Positions 25,100 to 34,913 are shown, counted from the first letter of the stretch. The stretch is 64,000 nucleotides of DNA from Acetispira formosa (nom. nud.) (GCA_023525915.1 CP026657.1:1240001-1304000), one strand, 5' to 3'. Notes: generated from the sequence alone by a model not told the origin. A program made the numbers and translations.

Positions 25100-25130
25100 T
25101 TGGACTGACAGCCCCCAAATATGCTATAAT
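25100..25130 (+). promoter_or_regulatory. Probable promoter of the ole-hydF operon
   Basis: A perfect TATAAT (25125-25130) lies 30 bases before the start at 25161. A TTGGAC is 19 bases upstream of it and a CTGACA 14 bases upstream, so spacing is not ideal for either -35 candidate. GGAGAAG at 25149-25155 is the ribosome-binding site for the first gene. Confidence 0.5.
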
Positions 25131-25160
25131 TAATAGTTCTGGAAAATGGAGAAGACAACT

Positions 25161-25664
25161 ATGGGCAAGCTGAATGCACGCGGACAGCGCGTTTTAAAAA
25201 TACTTCACCTCATAACCGCCGGGTTGTGGGTCGGCGGGGCCGTGGCTCTGAACCTGATGAACGCCTCCCTGGGGCCGGGCCAAAGCGGGGCGGAACTCTT
25301 CGGCTATGACATGGCCAGAAAATTCGTTGACGATTTCATCATCATTCCCGGAGCCATGGGCTGTCTCCTGACCGGACTTTTTATCTCCTGGCTCACCCCC
25401 TGGGGTTTTTTCAAGCACAGCTGGGTGACAGTCAAATGGATTCTCACTGTCACCTGCATTCTCTTCGGCACTTTCATTCTCGGCCCCATGATCAACGGCC
25501 AGCCGCCCATATCAGAGGCCCTCGGGCTGGAGGCGCTGGCCGACCCGGTTTACCAGGCCAATCGTAACAACAATCAACTGCTCGGCGGTCTTCAGCTTCT
25601 GGCTATCTTTTTTATGGTGGCTATTTCCACTCTGAAACCCTGGAAAAAGGCGGCGAAAAAGTGA
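25161..25664 (+). CDS. DUF2269-like integral membrane protein
   Basis: The protein (167 residues from this start) has four predicted membrane helices, with LKILHLITAGLWVGGAVALNLM near the N-terminus, which resembles predicted membrane proteins of the DUF2269 type. Its function is unknown. ATG 25146 is also in frame, but GGAGAAG lies between the two and points to 25161. The gene overlaps oleB (GTGA), which suggests a shared role in the membrane with the OleB/OleC products, but that is inference. Confidence 0.65.
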   Translation: MGKLNARGQRVLKILHLITAGLWVGGAVALNLMNASLGPGQSGAELFGYDMARKFVDDFIIIPGAMGCLLTGLFISWLTPWGFFKHSWVTVKWILTVTCILFGTFILGPMINGQPPISEALGLEALADPVYQANRNNNQLLGGLQLLAIFFMVAISTLKPWKKAAKK

Positions 25665-26584
25665 CCTCTCAGACTGATTCATTTTCGTCCCCAATGGTTG
25701 ATATTCCTGGCTTCCACTTTTCACGCGCTTTTTTCGAGCGGCCGGGCGGGCTTCGTCTCCACTATGTGGATGAAGGTCAGGGGGCCACTGTTCTAATGGT
25801 TCACGGCAACCCCACCTGGTCGTTTTTCTGGCGGCGCCTGATTAGTGGCCTCGCCCCCAAATACCGCTGTCTGGCTCCCGACCACATGGGCATGGGGCTG
25901 TCCTCACGCCCTTCGAAAAGCGATTACTCTTTCCGGCTGGCGGACCGGGTGGCCGATCTGGCGGCGTTGGTTGAACATGTCAATCCTGACGGCCCGGTGC
26001 ACTTGGTGGTGCATGACTGGGGCGGCCCCATTGGTTTGGGCTGGGCCGTGGAACATCCCGAGAGGGTGGCCTCAATCACCATAATGAATACCGGCACCAG
26101 AATCCCGCCCGATTACCGGCTGCCCCTGCGTCTGGCCCTGTTTAAAAGGCTGGCTCCGCTGGGTTCTCTTCTGGCTGTGCGCGGCAACCTGTTTGCCTGG
26201 GGCACTTCAGTTTTTGGGGTGGTGAAGCCGCTTTCCGAAGAGGCCCGCCAGGGCTTTCTGCTGCCCTATCAGGATGCTTCACAGCGGCTCGCCATTGGCC
26301 GGTTCGTTGAGGACATCCCTCTTGCCCCCGATCACCCAAGCTATGATTATCTGGCCGACATTGACCGCAAGGCCGCACGGCTCATATCGGAAAAACCGGC
26401 CACCCTGGTCTGGGGCCTGCGAGATTTCGTTTTTAACCGGACCGTGTACCTCGACTGGAGCCAAAGGTATCCCCAAGCTTCATCGCTGGTGCTCCCAGAG
26501 GCCGGACATTACCTGATGGAAGACGAACCCCTCCGGGTGACTGAACATGTGCGGAGCTTCATCGACCATTGGAGCAACAAATGA
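25661..26584 (+). CDS. oleB: OleB-like alpha/beta hydrolase (beta-lactone decarboxylase)
   Basis: This 307-residue alpha/beta hydrolase has the haloalkane-dehalogenase-like fold of OleB, which converts a beta-lactone to a cis-olefin and CO2 in long-chain hydrocarbon synthesis. Visible features are the oxyanion turn HGNPTWSFFWR, the nucleophile Asp in VVHDWGGPIGLG, the acid region PATLVWGLRDFVFNRTVYLDW and the catalytic His in PEAGHYLMEDEP. The last two stretches and immediate linkage to oleC favour OleB over a true dehalogenase. It begins at GTG 25661 and overlaps oleC by four bases. The thiolase OleA and reductase OleD are not in the window. Confidence 0.75.
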   Translation: MTSQTDSFSSPMVDIPGFHFSRAFFERPGGLRLHYVDEGQGATVLMVHGNPTWSFFWRRLISGLAPKYRCLAPDHMGMGLSSRPSKSDYSFRLADRVADLAALVEHVNPDGPVHLVVHDWGGPIGLGWAVEHPERVASITIMNTGTRIPPDYRLPLRLALFKRLAPLGSLLAVRGNLFAWGTSVFGVVKPLSEEARQGFLLPYQDASQRLAIGRFVEDIPLAPDHPSYDYLADIDRKAARLISEKPATLVWGLRDFVFNRTVYLDWSQRYPQASSLVLPEAGHYLMEDEPLRVTEHVRSFIDHWSNK

Positions 26585-28239
26585 CCACTTTCAACATATC
26601 TTCCCTACTCACTGAATCGGCCGCCAAATGGCCGGATCGTTTGGCTGTCATCGCCTCGCACCGTCCTGATGTGCTCGGACGCGGGCGCCTGACCTATAAA
26701 GAGCTTGATGAAAGCTCGTCCAGGCTGGCCGCCGGCCTCCTGCGCGGTGACGCCGTGCCCGGCTCGCGCATCATTGTCATGGTTAAGCCCGGCATTGATT
26801 TCATCACCATTATTTTCGGTCTGTTTAAAGCCGGACTCTCACCCGTTATGGTCGATCCGGGCATGGGCGTTAAAAGGATGCTGCGCTGCCTGGCTGAAGG
26901 GCGGCCCTCCGGCATCATCGGCCTTCCCATCGCCCATCTTCTGAGTCTCACCGCCCCCGGCTATTTCAAATCCATCAAACTGCGGGTCACCGTCGGCCGC
27001 CGTTTCGGCTGGGGCGGCCGGACTCTCTCGGAAATTATGGAGGCCCCGGCTCCGGCCGATATGCCGGAATTGCCCTTCCCCACCGGGGCCGACGACATGG
27101 CCGCCCTCCTCTTCACCTCCGGCTCCACCGGCCCGGCCAAAGGCGTGGTCTATACCCACGCCATGTTCCGGGCCCAGGTAGAGGCCATTCGTGAAGGGCT
27201 GGACATTCAGGAGGGCGGCATCGATCTGGCCACCTTCCCCATGTTCGGCCTCTTCGCCCCGGCCCTGGGCCTGACCTCCGTCATCCCGGACATCAACGCC
27301 GCCAAACCGGCCAAGGCCGATCCCCGCAGCATCATCGAGCCCATTATTCAGCGCGGCGTCACCAGCATGTTCGCCTCCCCGACCCTGTTGGGCAACGTGG
27401 CCCGCTACGCTCATGAGCACCACCTGAACCTGCCGTCCCTCCGAAGGGTCATTCTGGCCGGGGCCCCGGTGCAGCCGCGCACAGTTACCGCCTTCACCTC
27501 ACTGATGTCGGCCGAAGCGACTCTCCAAACGCCTTACGGAGCCACCGAAGGTGTGCCGCTCTCCACCATCTCCAACACCGAAATTATTGGCGAGACCCGT
27601 CTGATGACCGAGCAGGGCATGGGCATGTGCGTGGGCCGCCCGCTTACGGGAGTGGATCTGAAGGTCATAAAAATTCAGGACAAGGCCATTTCACGCCTGG
27701 ATAATGAATCACTCTTGCCAGTTGGCGAGATTGGAGAGATAATAGCCAAAGGGCCGATGGTCAGCCCGGCCTATTTCGAACGGCCCCAGGAGACGGCCCT
27801 ATCCATCATTGAGGACGGGGAGGGGTTCTGGCGGCGCATGGGCGATGTGGGCTGGATAGACGCGCGCGGCCGCCTGTGGTTCTGCGGCCGCAAGGCCCAC
27901 CGGGTCATTACCCCGCAGGGAACCCTGTTCACTATTCCCTGTGAGGCCATTTTCAACAATCACCCCCTGGTGCGGCGCTCGGCCTTGGTGGGCGTGGGGC
28001 GGCCCGGCTCCCAGCGGCCGGTGATCATCATTGAACCGCAAACGAAACTGCGCGAAATGAAATGGGGCGCCCTGGTGGAGGAATTGACCGCCCTGGCCAA
28101 AGCCAATCCGCGCACCCTGACCATCAGCACTTTTCTGAAGTGCAAATCCTTTCCTGTGGATGTGCGTCACAATGCTAAAATAAACCGAGAGAAACTGGCT
28201 GTCTGGGCCGCCGACAAGCTGTCCAAGCCCGGAGCCTGA
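26581..28239 (+). CDS. oleC: OleC-like AMP-dependent synthetase (beta-lactone synthetase)
   Basis: The 552-residue protein is an ANL-superfamily adenylating enzyme. It has the AMP-binding P-loop LLFTSGSTGPAKGV, then the pattern typical of OleC: FPMFGLFAPALGLTSVIPD, LPSLRRVILAGAPVQPRTV, TPYGATEGVPLS, FWRRMGDVGWIDARGRLWFCGRKAHRV and EAIFNNHPLVRRSALVGVG. OleC activates 2-alkyl-3-hydroxyacids and closes them to beta-lactones. ATG 26581 overlaps the oleB stop. Unlike many deltaproteobacteria, where oleB and oleC are fused, here they are separate but overlapping genes. A different acyl ligase role is possible but less likely next to oleB. Confidence 0.78.
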   Translation: MTTFNISSLLTESAAKWPDRLAVIASHRPDVLGRGRLTYKELDESSSRLAAGLLRGDAVPGSRIIVMVKPGIDFITIIFGLFKAGLSPVMVDPGMGVKRMLRCLAEGRPSGIIGLPIAHLLSLTAPGYFKSIKLRVTVGRRFGWGGRTLSEIMEAPAPADMPELPFPTGADDMAALLFTSGSTGPAKGVVYTHAMFRAQVEAIREGLDIQEGGIDLATFPMFGLFAPALGLTSVIPDINAAKPAKADPRSIIEPIIQRGVTSMFASPTLLGNVARYAHEHHLNLPSLRRVILAGAPVQPRTVTAFTSLMSAEATLQTPYGATEGVPLSTISNTEIIGETRLMTEQGMGMCVGRPLTGVDLKVIKIQDKAISRLDNESLLPVGEIGEIIAKGPMVSPAYFERPQETALSIIEDGEGFWRRMGDVGWIDARGRLWFCGRKAHRVITPQGTLFTIPCEAIFNNHPLVRRSALVGVGRPGSQRPVIIIEPQTKLREMKWGALVEELTALAKANPRTLTISTFLKCKSFPVDVRHNAKINREKLAVWAADKLSKPGA

Positions 28240-28252
28240 AAGGGGAATCATC

Positions 28253-28837
28253 ATGAACAGACTGGCCTTAGCCTTTATGATCGCCCTGTTTGCGGCCGGA
28301 TGCGGAAACGACCAGGCCGCCGAAACAAACGTCCCGGCCGAAACGCCGGAGGCCCAGGAGACGACTGTGAACGACCAGACCCCGGAACCGCCGGTTCAGG
28401 CCCAAACTCCGGCCCCGGCTGAAGAAACTCCCGCCCCGGCCGCCGCCGCTGAAGAAGTCGTGCCGACCGGCTTGGCGGCTGAACTGGCCCACCACAATTT
28501 CGTCATCAAAAGCTTTGACGGCCAGGAATTTTCCCTGACCGCCCCGGACGGAACCAAGATGCCCAAGCCGAATATGTCATTCGGCCAGTGGCCCCACGTC
28601 AATGGTAAAATCTGCAACGGCTACAACGCCCAAGCTTCGCTGGAAGGTTCGGTGTTGAAATTTGAAAAAGGGGCGTCGACCCTGATGATGTGTTTTGATG
28701 AAAATCTCAACAAACTGGAATCGACCCTTCATCTGATGATGAGTGAAGGCGCGGAAGTGACCATTGAAAATGGCCTGTTGACCCTGAAGGGCAACGGGCA
28801 TGTTCTTGAATTCGAATTGTCGGATTACGTTTCATAA
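28253..28837 (+). CDS. META-domain (HslJ-like) lipoprotein
   Basis: The 194-residue protein has a lipoprotein signal with lipobox LFAAGC (Cys17), a linker of about 55 residues rich in Pro, Ala, Glu and Thr, and a C-terminal META/DUF306 domain (MSFGQWPHVNGKICNGYNA, ASTLMMC, then EVTIENGLLTLKGNGHVLEFEL). META domains occur in envelope proteins such as HslJ whose role is poorly defined. It follows oleC by 13 bases and precedes hydF by 37, so it belongs to the same operon. Confidence 0.8.
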   Translation: MNRLALAFMIALFAAGCGNDQAAETNVPAETPEAQETTVNDQTPEPPVQAQTPAPAEETPAPAAAAEEVVPTGLAAELAHHNFVIKSFDGQEFSLTAPDGTKMPKPNMSFGQWPHVNGKICNGYNAQASLEGSVLKFEKGASTLMMCFDENLNKLESTLHLMMSEGAEVTIENGLLTLKGNGHVLEFELSDYVS

Positions 28838-28874
28838 AATAATCGGGCCGCACGGCCCCGCCAAGGATACCTGT

Positions 28875-30074
28875 ATGCAGACCACGCCCCGTTCCAACCG
28901 TCTGGCCATTGCTTTTTTCGGCCGCCGCAATGTCGGCAAGTCATCATTGGTCAACGCCCTCACCGGGCAGGAAGTTTCCCTCATTTCGCCGGTGGCCGGC
29001 TCCACGGCCGACCCGGTGCAAAAAAGCATGGAACTTCTGCCCATCGGCCCCATCACCGTCATTGACACGGCCGGATTGGACGACGAAGGCGAACTGGGCG
29101 CGCAAAAAATCAGGCGGGCCAAAAACATTCTCAGCCAGACCGATCTGGCCGTCCTGGTCTGTGACGCCTCTAACCCGGACAAAAGCCTGGAAATAGAGTG
29201 GCTGGGCACCATGCACAAGCAGGGCGGCCGTATCCTGGTGGTGGAAAACAAGATCGATCAGGCCGGAGAGATACAGGACTGGCTGCCGCTGGCCGTGCCT
29301 AAGGTGCGCGTCAGCGCCGCCACCGGCGAAGGGATGGATCTTTTTAAGGACGCGCTGGTGGCCCTGGCCGCCCAGAGCCCGGCCGAACCTTCGCTGGTGG
29401 CCGGGCTGTTCCCGCCGGAATCGCTTTTCATGCTGGTGGCCCCCCAGGACCCCCAGGCTCCCAAGGGCCGACTGATTCTGCCGCAAGTGCAGGTTATCCG
29501 TGATATCCTCGATCATGGCGGGCTGATATCCATGGCCGGATTCGACCAGTTGGAAACCCAATTAAAAATGCTCAGCCGGAGGCCAGACCTGGTGATCGTG
29601 GACGCGCAGGTCTTCGGCCGGGTGGTGCGGCTGATACCGCAGGACTGGCCGATAACCGCTTTTTCCATCATCATGGCCAGATCCAAGGGCGACCTGATGG
29701 CCCTGGCTGAAGGGGCGCGTCAGATTGACCAACTGAAGCCCGGCTCCAAGATTTTGATTGCGGAAGCCTGCACCCATCATTCCATGAAAAACGACATCGC
29801 CCGCGAGCAGATACCAAGGCTGATGAATGAAAAAACCGGCGGCGGCCTCAAGTTCGATGTCATGGCCGGCAATGATTTTCCCGATGACCTTTCGGGCTAT
29901 GACCTGGTCATAAGCTGCGGCGGCTGCATGATCACTCGCGGCCACTTTATGGCCAGGATGAAAAAAGCCATGCAGGCGCGTCTGCCGATCACCAACTTCG
30001 GGCTGGTTCTGGCCCACCTTAACGGATATCTCGACAGGGCCGTGGCGGTTTTCAAGCACGATAGAATGTCCTGA
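28875..30074 (+). CDS. hydF: [FeFe]-hydrogenase maturation GTPase HydF
   Basis: HydF is the scaffold on which the di-iron subcluster of the [FeFe]-hydrogenase H-cluster is assembled by HydE and HydG before transfer to the hydrogenase. The 399-residue protein has a GTPase domain (GRRNVGKSSLVNALTG, VAGSTADPV, DTAGLDDEGELG) and a C-terminal iron-sulfur domain with EACTHH and, about 50 residues on, SCGGCM, giving the cysteine set that binds the [4Fe-4S] cluster. The frame opens at 28800, but ATG 28875 has AAGGAT before it and avoids overlap with the lipoprotein gene. hydE lies 2.5 kb downstream; hydG is not in the window. Confidence 0.93.
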   Translation: MQTTPRSNRLAIAFFGRRNVGKSSLVNALTGQEVSLISPVAGSTADPVQKSMELLPIGPITVIDTAGLDDEGELGAQKIRRAKNILSQTDLAVLVCDASNPDKSLEIEWLGTMHKQGGRILVVENKIDQAGEIQDWLPLAVPKVRVSAATGEGMDLFKDALVALAAQSPAEPSLVAGLFPPESLFMLVAPQDPQAPKGRLILPQVQVIRDILDHGGLISMAGFDQLETQLKMLSRRPDLVIVDAQVFGRVVRLIPQDWPITAFSIIMARSKGDLMALAEGARQIDQLKPGSKILIAEACTHHSMKNDIAREQIPRLMNEKTGGGLKFDVMAGNDFPDDLSGYDLVISCGGCMITRGHFMARMKKAMQARLPITNFGLVLAHLNGYLDRAVAVFKHDRMS

Positions 30075-30469
30075 TTATTATTACAAAAACCATTGGAAAA
30101 TGAGCGCAAGATTTTTCTTGCGCTATGGGTTCTTTTGCGCTAAGATCTTTCGGAATTGTTAAAGTCCAACACTTTTACATATTCATAACACATATACTGA
30201 TTTGCATATGAATTGTCTCCCTATCCGCTTTTGCCCCTCATTTTTCCCTATTTTAGCTGAATTTGAAATTATGAGCTTAACCTACAGAATAACCTACGCA
30301 TTGCCGCTGCCTGAAACCAAGGGTCTCGAAAGCAAATTGGCAAGGTTTGAACCATATGTCGCCATTTGGCAAATTCTGTTTGTTAAACTCTGAAATGAAC
30401 CGCCATTAGTCAGCCTGAAATATTGACCTGGCTATAAAGGCATTGCTTTGTTTTAAAGAGGTGTATCAG
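30075..30469. other. hydF-chemoreceptor intergenic region
   Basis: A GCGCAAG-ATTTTT-CTTGCGC hairpin (30104-30123) soon after hydF probably ends the ole-hydF transcript. The rest is AT-rich and probably holds the chemoreceptor promoter. A 63-codon frame at 30202-30393 has no ribosome-binding site and no recognisable features, so I do not call it a gene. Confidence 0.5.
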
Positions 30470-32446
30470 ATGAAGTTAAGCGCCAAAATTGTTCTCGGTT
30501 TTGTTGCGACCAACCTTATTTTTACTGTTCTGTCGGCCTATATCTACCTTTCCATCAGGCCGATCAACGCCGATCTTGACCGTATGCAGAATGATCTTCT
30601 GCCCATGTTCAACGCCGCCGGCGACGTTCAGTATTCCGTGGCCAGAACTAACGGCTTCTATGAGCTCTATGGGCTTCTGGGCACCGATGATGTCTGGAAA
30701 GAAGCCCAGGAACGCAGCCGGCAGGTTGATGAATACCTGTCTTTCCTTCAGCAGAAAAGCAACATACCCGGCAGCACCACGGCCGCGGCCATGCGTGAAA
30801 AGTTGATCCCGTTGAGCAGCGCTTTCCAGGCTTATCAGAAGAGTGTCGAACCGCTGCCCGCGATTATGAATGATATGTATAAAGCCATGGGCGGCATGGA
30901 AACGGCCTTTGCTGAATATAAAAATTTCAGCGGGCTTTACCGTGACTATCAGCTCGACAAGCTGGCCGAATCCATTGGGGCGGCCTCTGAATCCTTTGAA
31001 GCGGCCTTGAAGCGCGATCCCTATTCCACCAGCGCCTCTGAAGAAATGCAGAATCCCGGACAGGAGCTGGAGAGAAGGAAAGCGCGGCTGGAAGCGGCCA
31101 TTGGCCTGGCCGACATGGCCGACGAAATCCTCTCGGCGGCGTATCTTGCCTATATAAAAGGCGATGAAGCGGTGCTCGAAAAACCGCGCCAGGACGCCCT
31201 GGCCATTGCCAAGGCGGCTGAAGAGGCCATTGCCGGCATGCGCTCCAACCCGGCCTACAAGAACACCACTGTTCAGGATATCCTCAAAGGCGTACAAAAA
31301 GGCGGGGAAAATCTGGCCGCCGCGATTAGTACACTGGCCGCCGACATGACGGCAAGAACGGACAGCAACGTCCAGCGCCAGGGCATCATGGACAACATGC
31401 TGGACGCGGTCAACGCCCTTCAGGATGAGGGCAACAACCTGACCGTCAAGCTCACCGGCCGGGCCAACTCCACCCTCGACGCCATGACCCTGTCTCTTTT
31501 GATCGGGCTGGTGGTGGCCTATATCGTCAGTTTTGTGCTGTCGTTTTTCATTGTTCGCAGCATCACGCTGCCCATTAACCGTCTCATCGGCCTTCTGAAT
31601 GACGAGGCGGTGGGCGTTGAAGAGGCGGCCACGGAAATGACCGGCACCTCCAACAGCCTGGCTGAGGGGGCGGGCGAAAACGCGGCCAGCCTGGAAGAAA
31701 CCAGCGCGGCCCTGGATGAGCTCTCCTCCATGACTGAACGCAATGCCGAGAATTCAACCGAAGCCAACAGCCTGATGCAAATGGCCACCGGCGCGGTGCA
31801 GCGGGCCAATGATTCCATGGCGGGCGTTATCAAGGCCATGGAGGAAATCTCAATCTCCGGCGGAGAGATCGGCAAAATAATCAAAACCATTGATGAAATA
31901 GCTTTTCAGACCAACCTTCTGGCCCTCAATGCGGCCGTGGAGGCGGCCAGGGCCGGGGAGGCCGGGGCCGGTTTCGCCGTGGTGGCCGATGAAGTGCGTA
32001 ACCTGGCTATTCGCTCGGCCGACGCGGCCAAGAGCACGGCCGACCTCATCGCGGCCACCATCAGCAACATCAATTCCGGCGAATCCATGGTCAGGACCAC
32101 AGCCGACAATTTTCAGGAAGTGGAGGGCCACGCCGTGAAAGTCAGCGAGCTTCTGGGCAGCGTGGCGGTGGCTTCACAGGAACAGTCTCAGGGAATAGAT
32201 CAAATCACCAGAGCCATGCATGAAATGGACAAGGTGACGCAGACCACAGCGGCCTCCGCCTCTGAGTCGGCTGACGCCTCATCCAAACTGTCCAGCCAGG
32301 CCGCCAATCTCCTGGAAGCGGTCAATGATCTATCCAGGCTGGTCTATGGAGCCGGACAGGCAGGCCCGGCGAGGCCGTCCCTGCCTTCGTCCTCCGGCCG
32401 GGGCAAGCGGCTGACCGGCTCTGATCTGCTGGCATTGACTGAATAA
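30470..32446 (+). CDS. Methyl-accepting chemotaxis protein
   Basis: This 658-residue transmembrane chemoreceptor has a first membrane helix at about residues 7-29, a long alpha-helical periplasmic sensor (to about residue 345), a second helix ([19 protein letters not shown]), a short HAMP-like stretch and a cytoplasmic signalling domain with the conserved hairpin tip [40 protein letters not shown] (residues about 480-520), which contacts CheA and CheW. There is no C-terminal methyltransferase-binding pentapeptide. The frame opens at TTG 30443, but ATG 30470 has AAAGAGGTG before it. Its place between hydF and hydE may mean it senses a redox- or hydrogen-related cue, which is inference. Confidence 0.92.
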   Translation: MKLSAKIVLGFVATNLIFTVLSAYIYLSIRPINADLDRMQNDLLPMFNAAGDVQYSVARTNGFYELYGLLGTDDVWKEAQERSRQVDEYLSFLQQKSNIPGSTTAAAMREKLIPLSSAFQAYQKSVEPLPAIMNDMYKAMGGMETAFAEYKNFSGLYRDYQLDKLAESIGAASESFEAALKRDPYSTSASEEMQNPGQELERRKARLEAAIGLADMADEILSAAYLAYIKGDEAVLEKPRQDALAIAKAAEEAIAGMRSNPAYKNTTVQDILKGVQKGGENLAAAISTLAADMTARTDSNVQRQGIMDNMLDAVNALQDEGNNLTVKLTGRANSTLDAMTLSLLIGLVVAYIVSFVLSFFIVRSITLPINRLIGLLNDEAVGVEEAATEMTGTSNSLAEGAGENAASLEETSAALDELSSMTERNAENSTEANSLMQMATGAVQRANDSMAGVIKAMEEISISGGEIGKIIKTIDEIAFQTNLLALNAAVEAARAGEAGAGFAVVADEVRNLAIRSADAAKSTADLIAATISNINSGESMVRTTADNFQEVEGHAVKVSELLGSVAVASQEQSQGIDQITRAMHEMDKVTQTTAASASESADASSKLSSQAANLLEAVNDLSRLVYGAGQAGPARPSLPSSSGRGKRLTGSDLLALTE

Positions 32447-32454
32447 GCAAACCA

Positions 32455-32484
32455 AAGGCCGGAACGAAAGTTCCGGCCTTTTTT
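32455..32484 (+). terminator. Intrinsic terminator after the chemoreceptor
   Basis: An 11-base-pair stem (32455-32465 with 32470-32480) with loop GAAA is followed by a T run. It separates the chemoreceptor from hydE, which therefore needs its own promoter in the short gap 32485-32563. Confidence 0.9.
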
Positions 32485-32563
32485 AGTTGTTGAGCATCCG
32501 GTTTTAGGCTATCATTTTGACGAAGCGCTTTCGAGCGGAATGAAATACAGGCGGGAAAAGCTT

Positions 32564-33616
32564 ATGCGTAACCTGATAGATAAACTTGAACGTGAGCACA
32601 TACTGGAGAAAGATGAATTTATCGCTCTTCTGACCGCCTTATCACGCGAAGGGCACGACGGGGAGACCGGAACGTATCTGGCCGCCAAAGCCCTGGCCGT
32701 GCGGGAAAAATATTTCGGCCGGGACGTTTATTTGCGCGGTCTCATCGAATTTACCAATTATTGCAAAAACGACTGCCTCTATTGCGGCATCAGGCGCGGC
32801 AACCCCAAAGCCGAACGTTACCGCCTTTCGGCCCGCGAGATTCTGGACCGCTGCCGGGCCGGTTATGAGCTGGACTTCCGCACTTTCGTGCTTCAGGGCG
32901 GTGAGGACCCCTATTTCAATGACGAGAGAATGGTGGAAATAATCAGCGGTATGCGCCAGGAATTTCCCGATTGCGCCATTACCCTTTCAGTGGGCGAAAA
33001 AAGCCGCGAGACTTATGAAAAATACTATCAGGCCGGAGCGGACCGTTTTCTCCTGCGGCATGAAACGGCCGCGCCCGATCATTACGGCCTGCTCCACCCG
33101 GCCGACATGTCGCTGGCCAATCGGCAGGAATGCCTTTTTACCCTGAAGGATATCGGCTTTCAAGTCGGGGCCGGGTTCATGGTGGGTTCACCATTTCAGA
33201 CCCTTGAGAACATCGCGGAGGATCTTCTGTTCATCGGCCGCCTTAAGCCGCAGATGGTCGGCATAGGCCCCTTCATTCCTCACCCGGAGACTCCATTGGG
33301 CTCATATGAACGCGGCAGTGCCGACCTCACCGTCTCCATTCTGGGTATCTTGCGGCTGATGCTGCCCAAAGTTCTGCTCCCGGCCACCACCGCCCTGGGC
33401 ACCATTGATCCCGAAAGCCGTGAGAAAGCGCTGGGATATGGGGCCAACGTCATGATGCCCAACCTTTCGCCGCTCAATGTCCGCCAGAAATACGATATTT
33501 ATGTGGGCAAAATTCATCTCGACGAGGAAGCGGCCGAAGGGGTGGCCAGATTGAAATCGCGCCTGAAAGAGCTGGGCTATGAGACGCCGCTCAGCCGGGG
33601 GGACTTTCCGGTTTAA
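32564..33616 (+). CDS. hydE: [FeFe]-hydrogenase maturase HydE (radical SAM)
   Basis: HydE is a radical S-adenosylmethionine enzyme needed to build the H-cluster di-iron site. The 350-residue protein has the CX3CX2C cluster motif in EFTNYCKNDCLYCGIRRGN, the SAM-binding stretch TFVLQGGEDPYF, VGEKSRETYEKYYQAGADRFLLRHET and the C-terminal LPATTALGTIDPESREKALGYGANVMMPNLSP typical of HydE. ATG 32540 is in frame, but ATG 32564 has AGGCGGG at better spacing. It is separated from hydF by the chemoreceptor gene. A PylB- or HmdB-like identity is less likely because hydF is nearby. Confidence 0.9.
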   Translation: MRNLIDKLEREHILEKDEFIALLTALSREGHDGETGTYLAAKALAVREKYFGRDVYLRGLIEFTNYCKNDCLYCGIRRGNPKAERYRLSAREILDRCRAGYELDFRTFVLQGGEDPYFNDERMVEIISGMRQEFPDCAITLSVGEKSRETYEKYYQAGADRFLLRHETAAPDHYGLLHPADMSLANRQECLFTLKDIGFQVGAGFMVGSPFQTLENIAEDLLFIGRLKPQMVGIGPFIPHPETPLGSYERGSADLTVSILGILRLMLPKVLLPATTALGTIDPESREKALGYGANVMMPNLSPLNVRQKYDIYVGKIHLDEEAAEGVARLKSRLKELGYETPLSRGDFPV

Positions 33617-33634
33617 GGAAATTCCTCGACTATC

Positions 33635-33672
33635 AAAAAGCCCCCGTAACGAAGATTACGGGGGCTTTTTTT
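33635..33672. terminator. Bidirectional intrinsic terminator between hydE and an MFS gene
   Basis: A perfect 15-base-pair stem (33635-33649 with 33656-33670) has a T run on the plus strand and an A run (a T run on the minus strand) on the other side. It serves the two convergent genes. Confidence 0.93.
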
Positions 33673-33686
33673 AACCGGCTTCAGTT

Positions 33687-34913
33687 TCAGGCTGTTTCAG
33701 AGTCGACCGGTTTGATTCTGACCATGAAGATGATCATTATTATGGCCAGAACCTGCGGCGCGGCCAAGAGCGGCCAGACCAGATCATAATTGCCGCGCAG
33801 ATCAACCGTCCAGCCTAGAACAAAGGGGACGAACATACCCGCGCTCTGGAAGATGGTGCCGGTGGCTCCTCCGGCCGTGGCCGCCCAGCGCGGCCCGGCA
33901 TAGAGGGAAGTCAGGACGGCCAGAATGGCGTTTGATGCGCCCACTCCGGCCCCGACCAGCCCGGCCGCCGCCGCCAGACCGGCGGCCCCCTTAAATATCG
34001 GGAAAGCGATCAGCCCGGCAATAATGGCGGCATAGGCCAGGGCCAGCAACATTTCCTTTGAGCGGACTTTGTCCGTCAGTACCCCGGCCCCGAAAGTGGT
34101 CGCCAGCCCCACCAATCCAAAAGTGGTCATGATGTGCCCGGCCTCCATGCGGCTGTAGCCCAATTCCAGGATGAGGTATTGATTGCCCCAACTGACAAAC
34201 CCCAGAAAACCCCACAGCAGGCAGAAGCCTATGGCGCAAAGGAGGCGCAGACGACCATCGCCGAGAACGAATTTGAGGCCGGTCCAGGGGGAGGCCGAAG
34301 CGCCGCCGGAAGCGGCCGGGCCGCCGCTTCTGCGGGCCGGAAAGATGATGACGAATAAAAGTCCAAGCATCAGGAGGCCCAGGCCAATGGCCATGAAAGT
34401 CGGCCGCCAGCCGCCCAGGGCCAGGCTCAGGCGCGGGGCCAGTTGATTGGGGATGAGGGTGCCCAGGGTGGGGGCCATCATCATGAGGCCGAAAGCCTTG
34501 CCCAACTCCGCGCGGGGAAAACCGGCCACCGTCGCTTTCACGCAGGATGAATAGACCGCGCCGCTGCCCAGCCCGGCCACCACGCGCCAGAAATAGCCCG
34601 CCTCCGCCGTGGTGATGGTGTAGATCATCAAGGTAGCGAGACCGGAAATGAAAAGTGAAGCGGCCAGAACTATTTTGGCCCCGAAGCGGTCGGAAAGCAT
34701 GCCGCCGGGCAGTTGGGTGGCCATGTAGCCCATATAGAAGGTGTTCATGAAGAGGCCGGCTTCAGCGTTGGTAATTCCAAGTGAAGCAATGGCCTCGGTC
34801 TGGAGGGGCGGCCAGGCGAAGCGGCCGAGGAAGACGGCCACGAAAACCGTCATGACCAATGCGTGCCAGCGCCACCGCGCCGGGTCGGGGGTGGTGTTGA
34901 TCGGTGATGTCAT
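33687..34913 (-). CDS. Major facilitator superfamily transporter (12 TM)
   Basis: The 408-residue protein has 12 predicted membrane helices in two halves, with the MFS motif GGMLSDRFGAK between helices 2 and 3 and its weaker counterpart GVLTDKVRSKEM between helices 8 and 9. The substrate cannot be inferred. AAAGG precedes the ATG. It shares a bidirectional terminator with hydE. Upstream DNA to 35197 holds no gene I can support. Confidence 0.85.
   Translation of the reverse strand: MTSPINTTPDPARWRWHALVMTVFVAVFLGRFAWPPLQTEAIASLGITNAEAGLFMNTFYMGYMATQLPGGMLSDRFGAKIVLAASLFISGLATLMIYTITTAEAGYFWRVVAGLGSGAVYSSCVKATVAGFPRAELGKAFGLMMMAPTLGTLIPNQLAPRLSLALGGWRPTFMAIGLGLLMLGLLFVIIFPARRSGGPAASGGASASPWTGLKFVLGDGRLRLLCAIGFCLLWGFLGFVSWGNQYLILELGYSRMEAGHIMTTFGLVGLATTFGAGVLTDKVRSKEMLLALAYAAIIAGLIAFPIFKGAAGLAAAAGLVGAGVGASNAILAVLTSLYAGPRWAATAGGATGTIFQSAGMFVPFVLGWTVDLRGNYDLVWPLLAAPQVLAIIMIIFMVRIKPVDSETA

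Noticed and set aside
25661..26584. True haloalkane dehalogenase
   Set aside because: The fold and nucleophile would fit, but the overlap with an OleC-type ligase and the WGLRDFVFN and AGHYLMEDEP stretches favour OleB.
30202..30393. 63-codon reading frame between hydF and the chemoreceptor
   Set aside because: No ribosome-binding site, no recognisable motif, and composition of non-coding AT-rich DNA.
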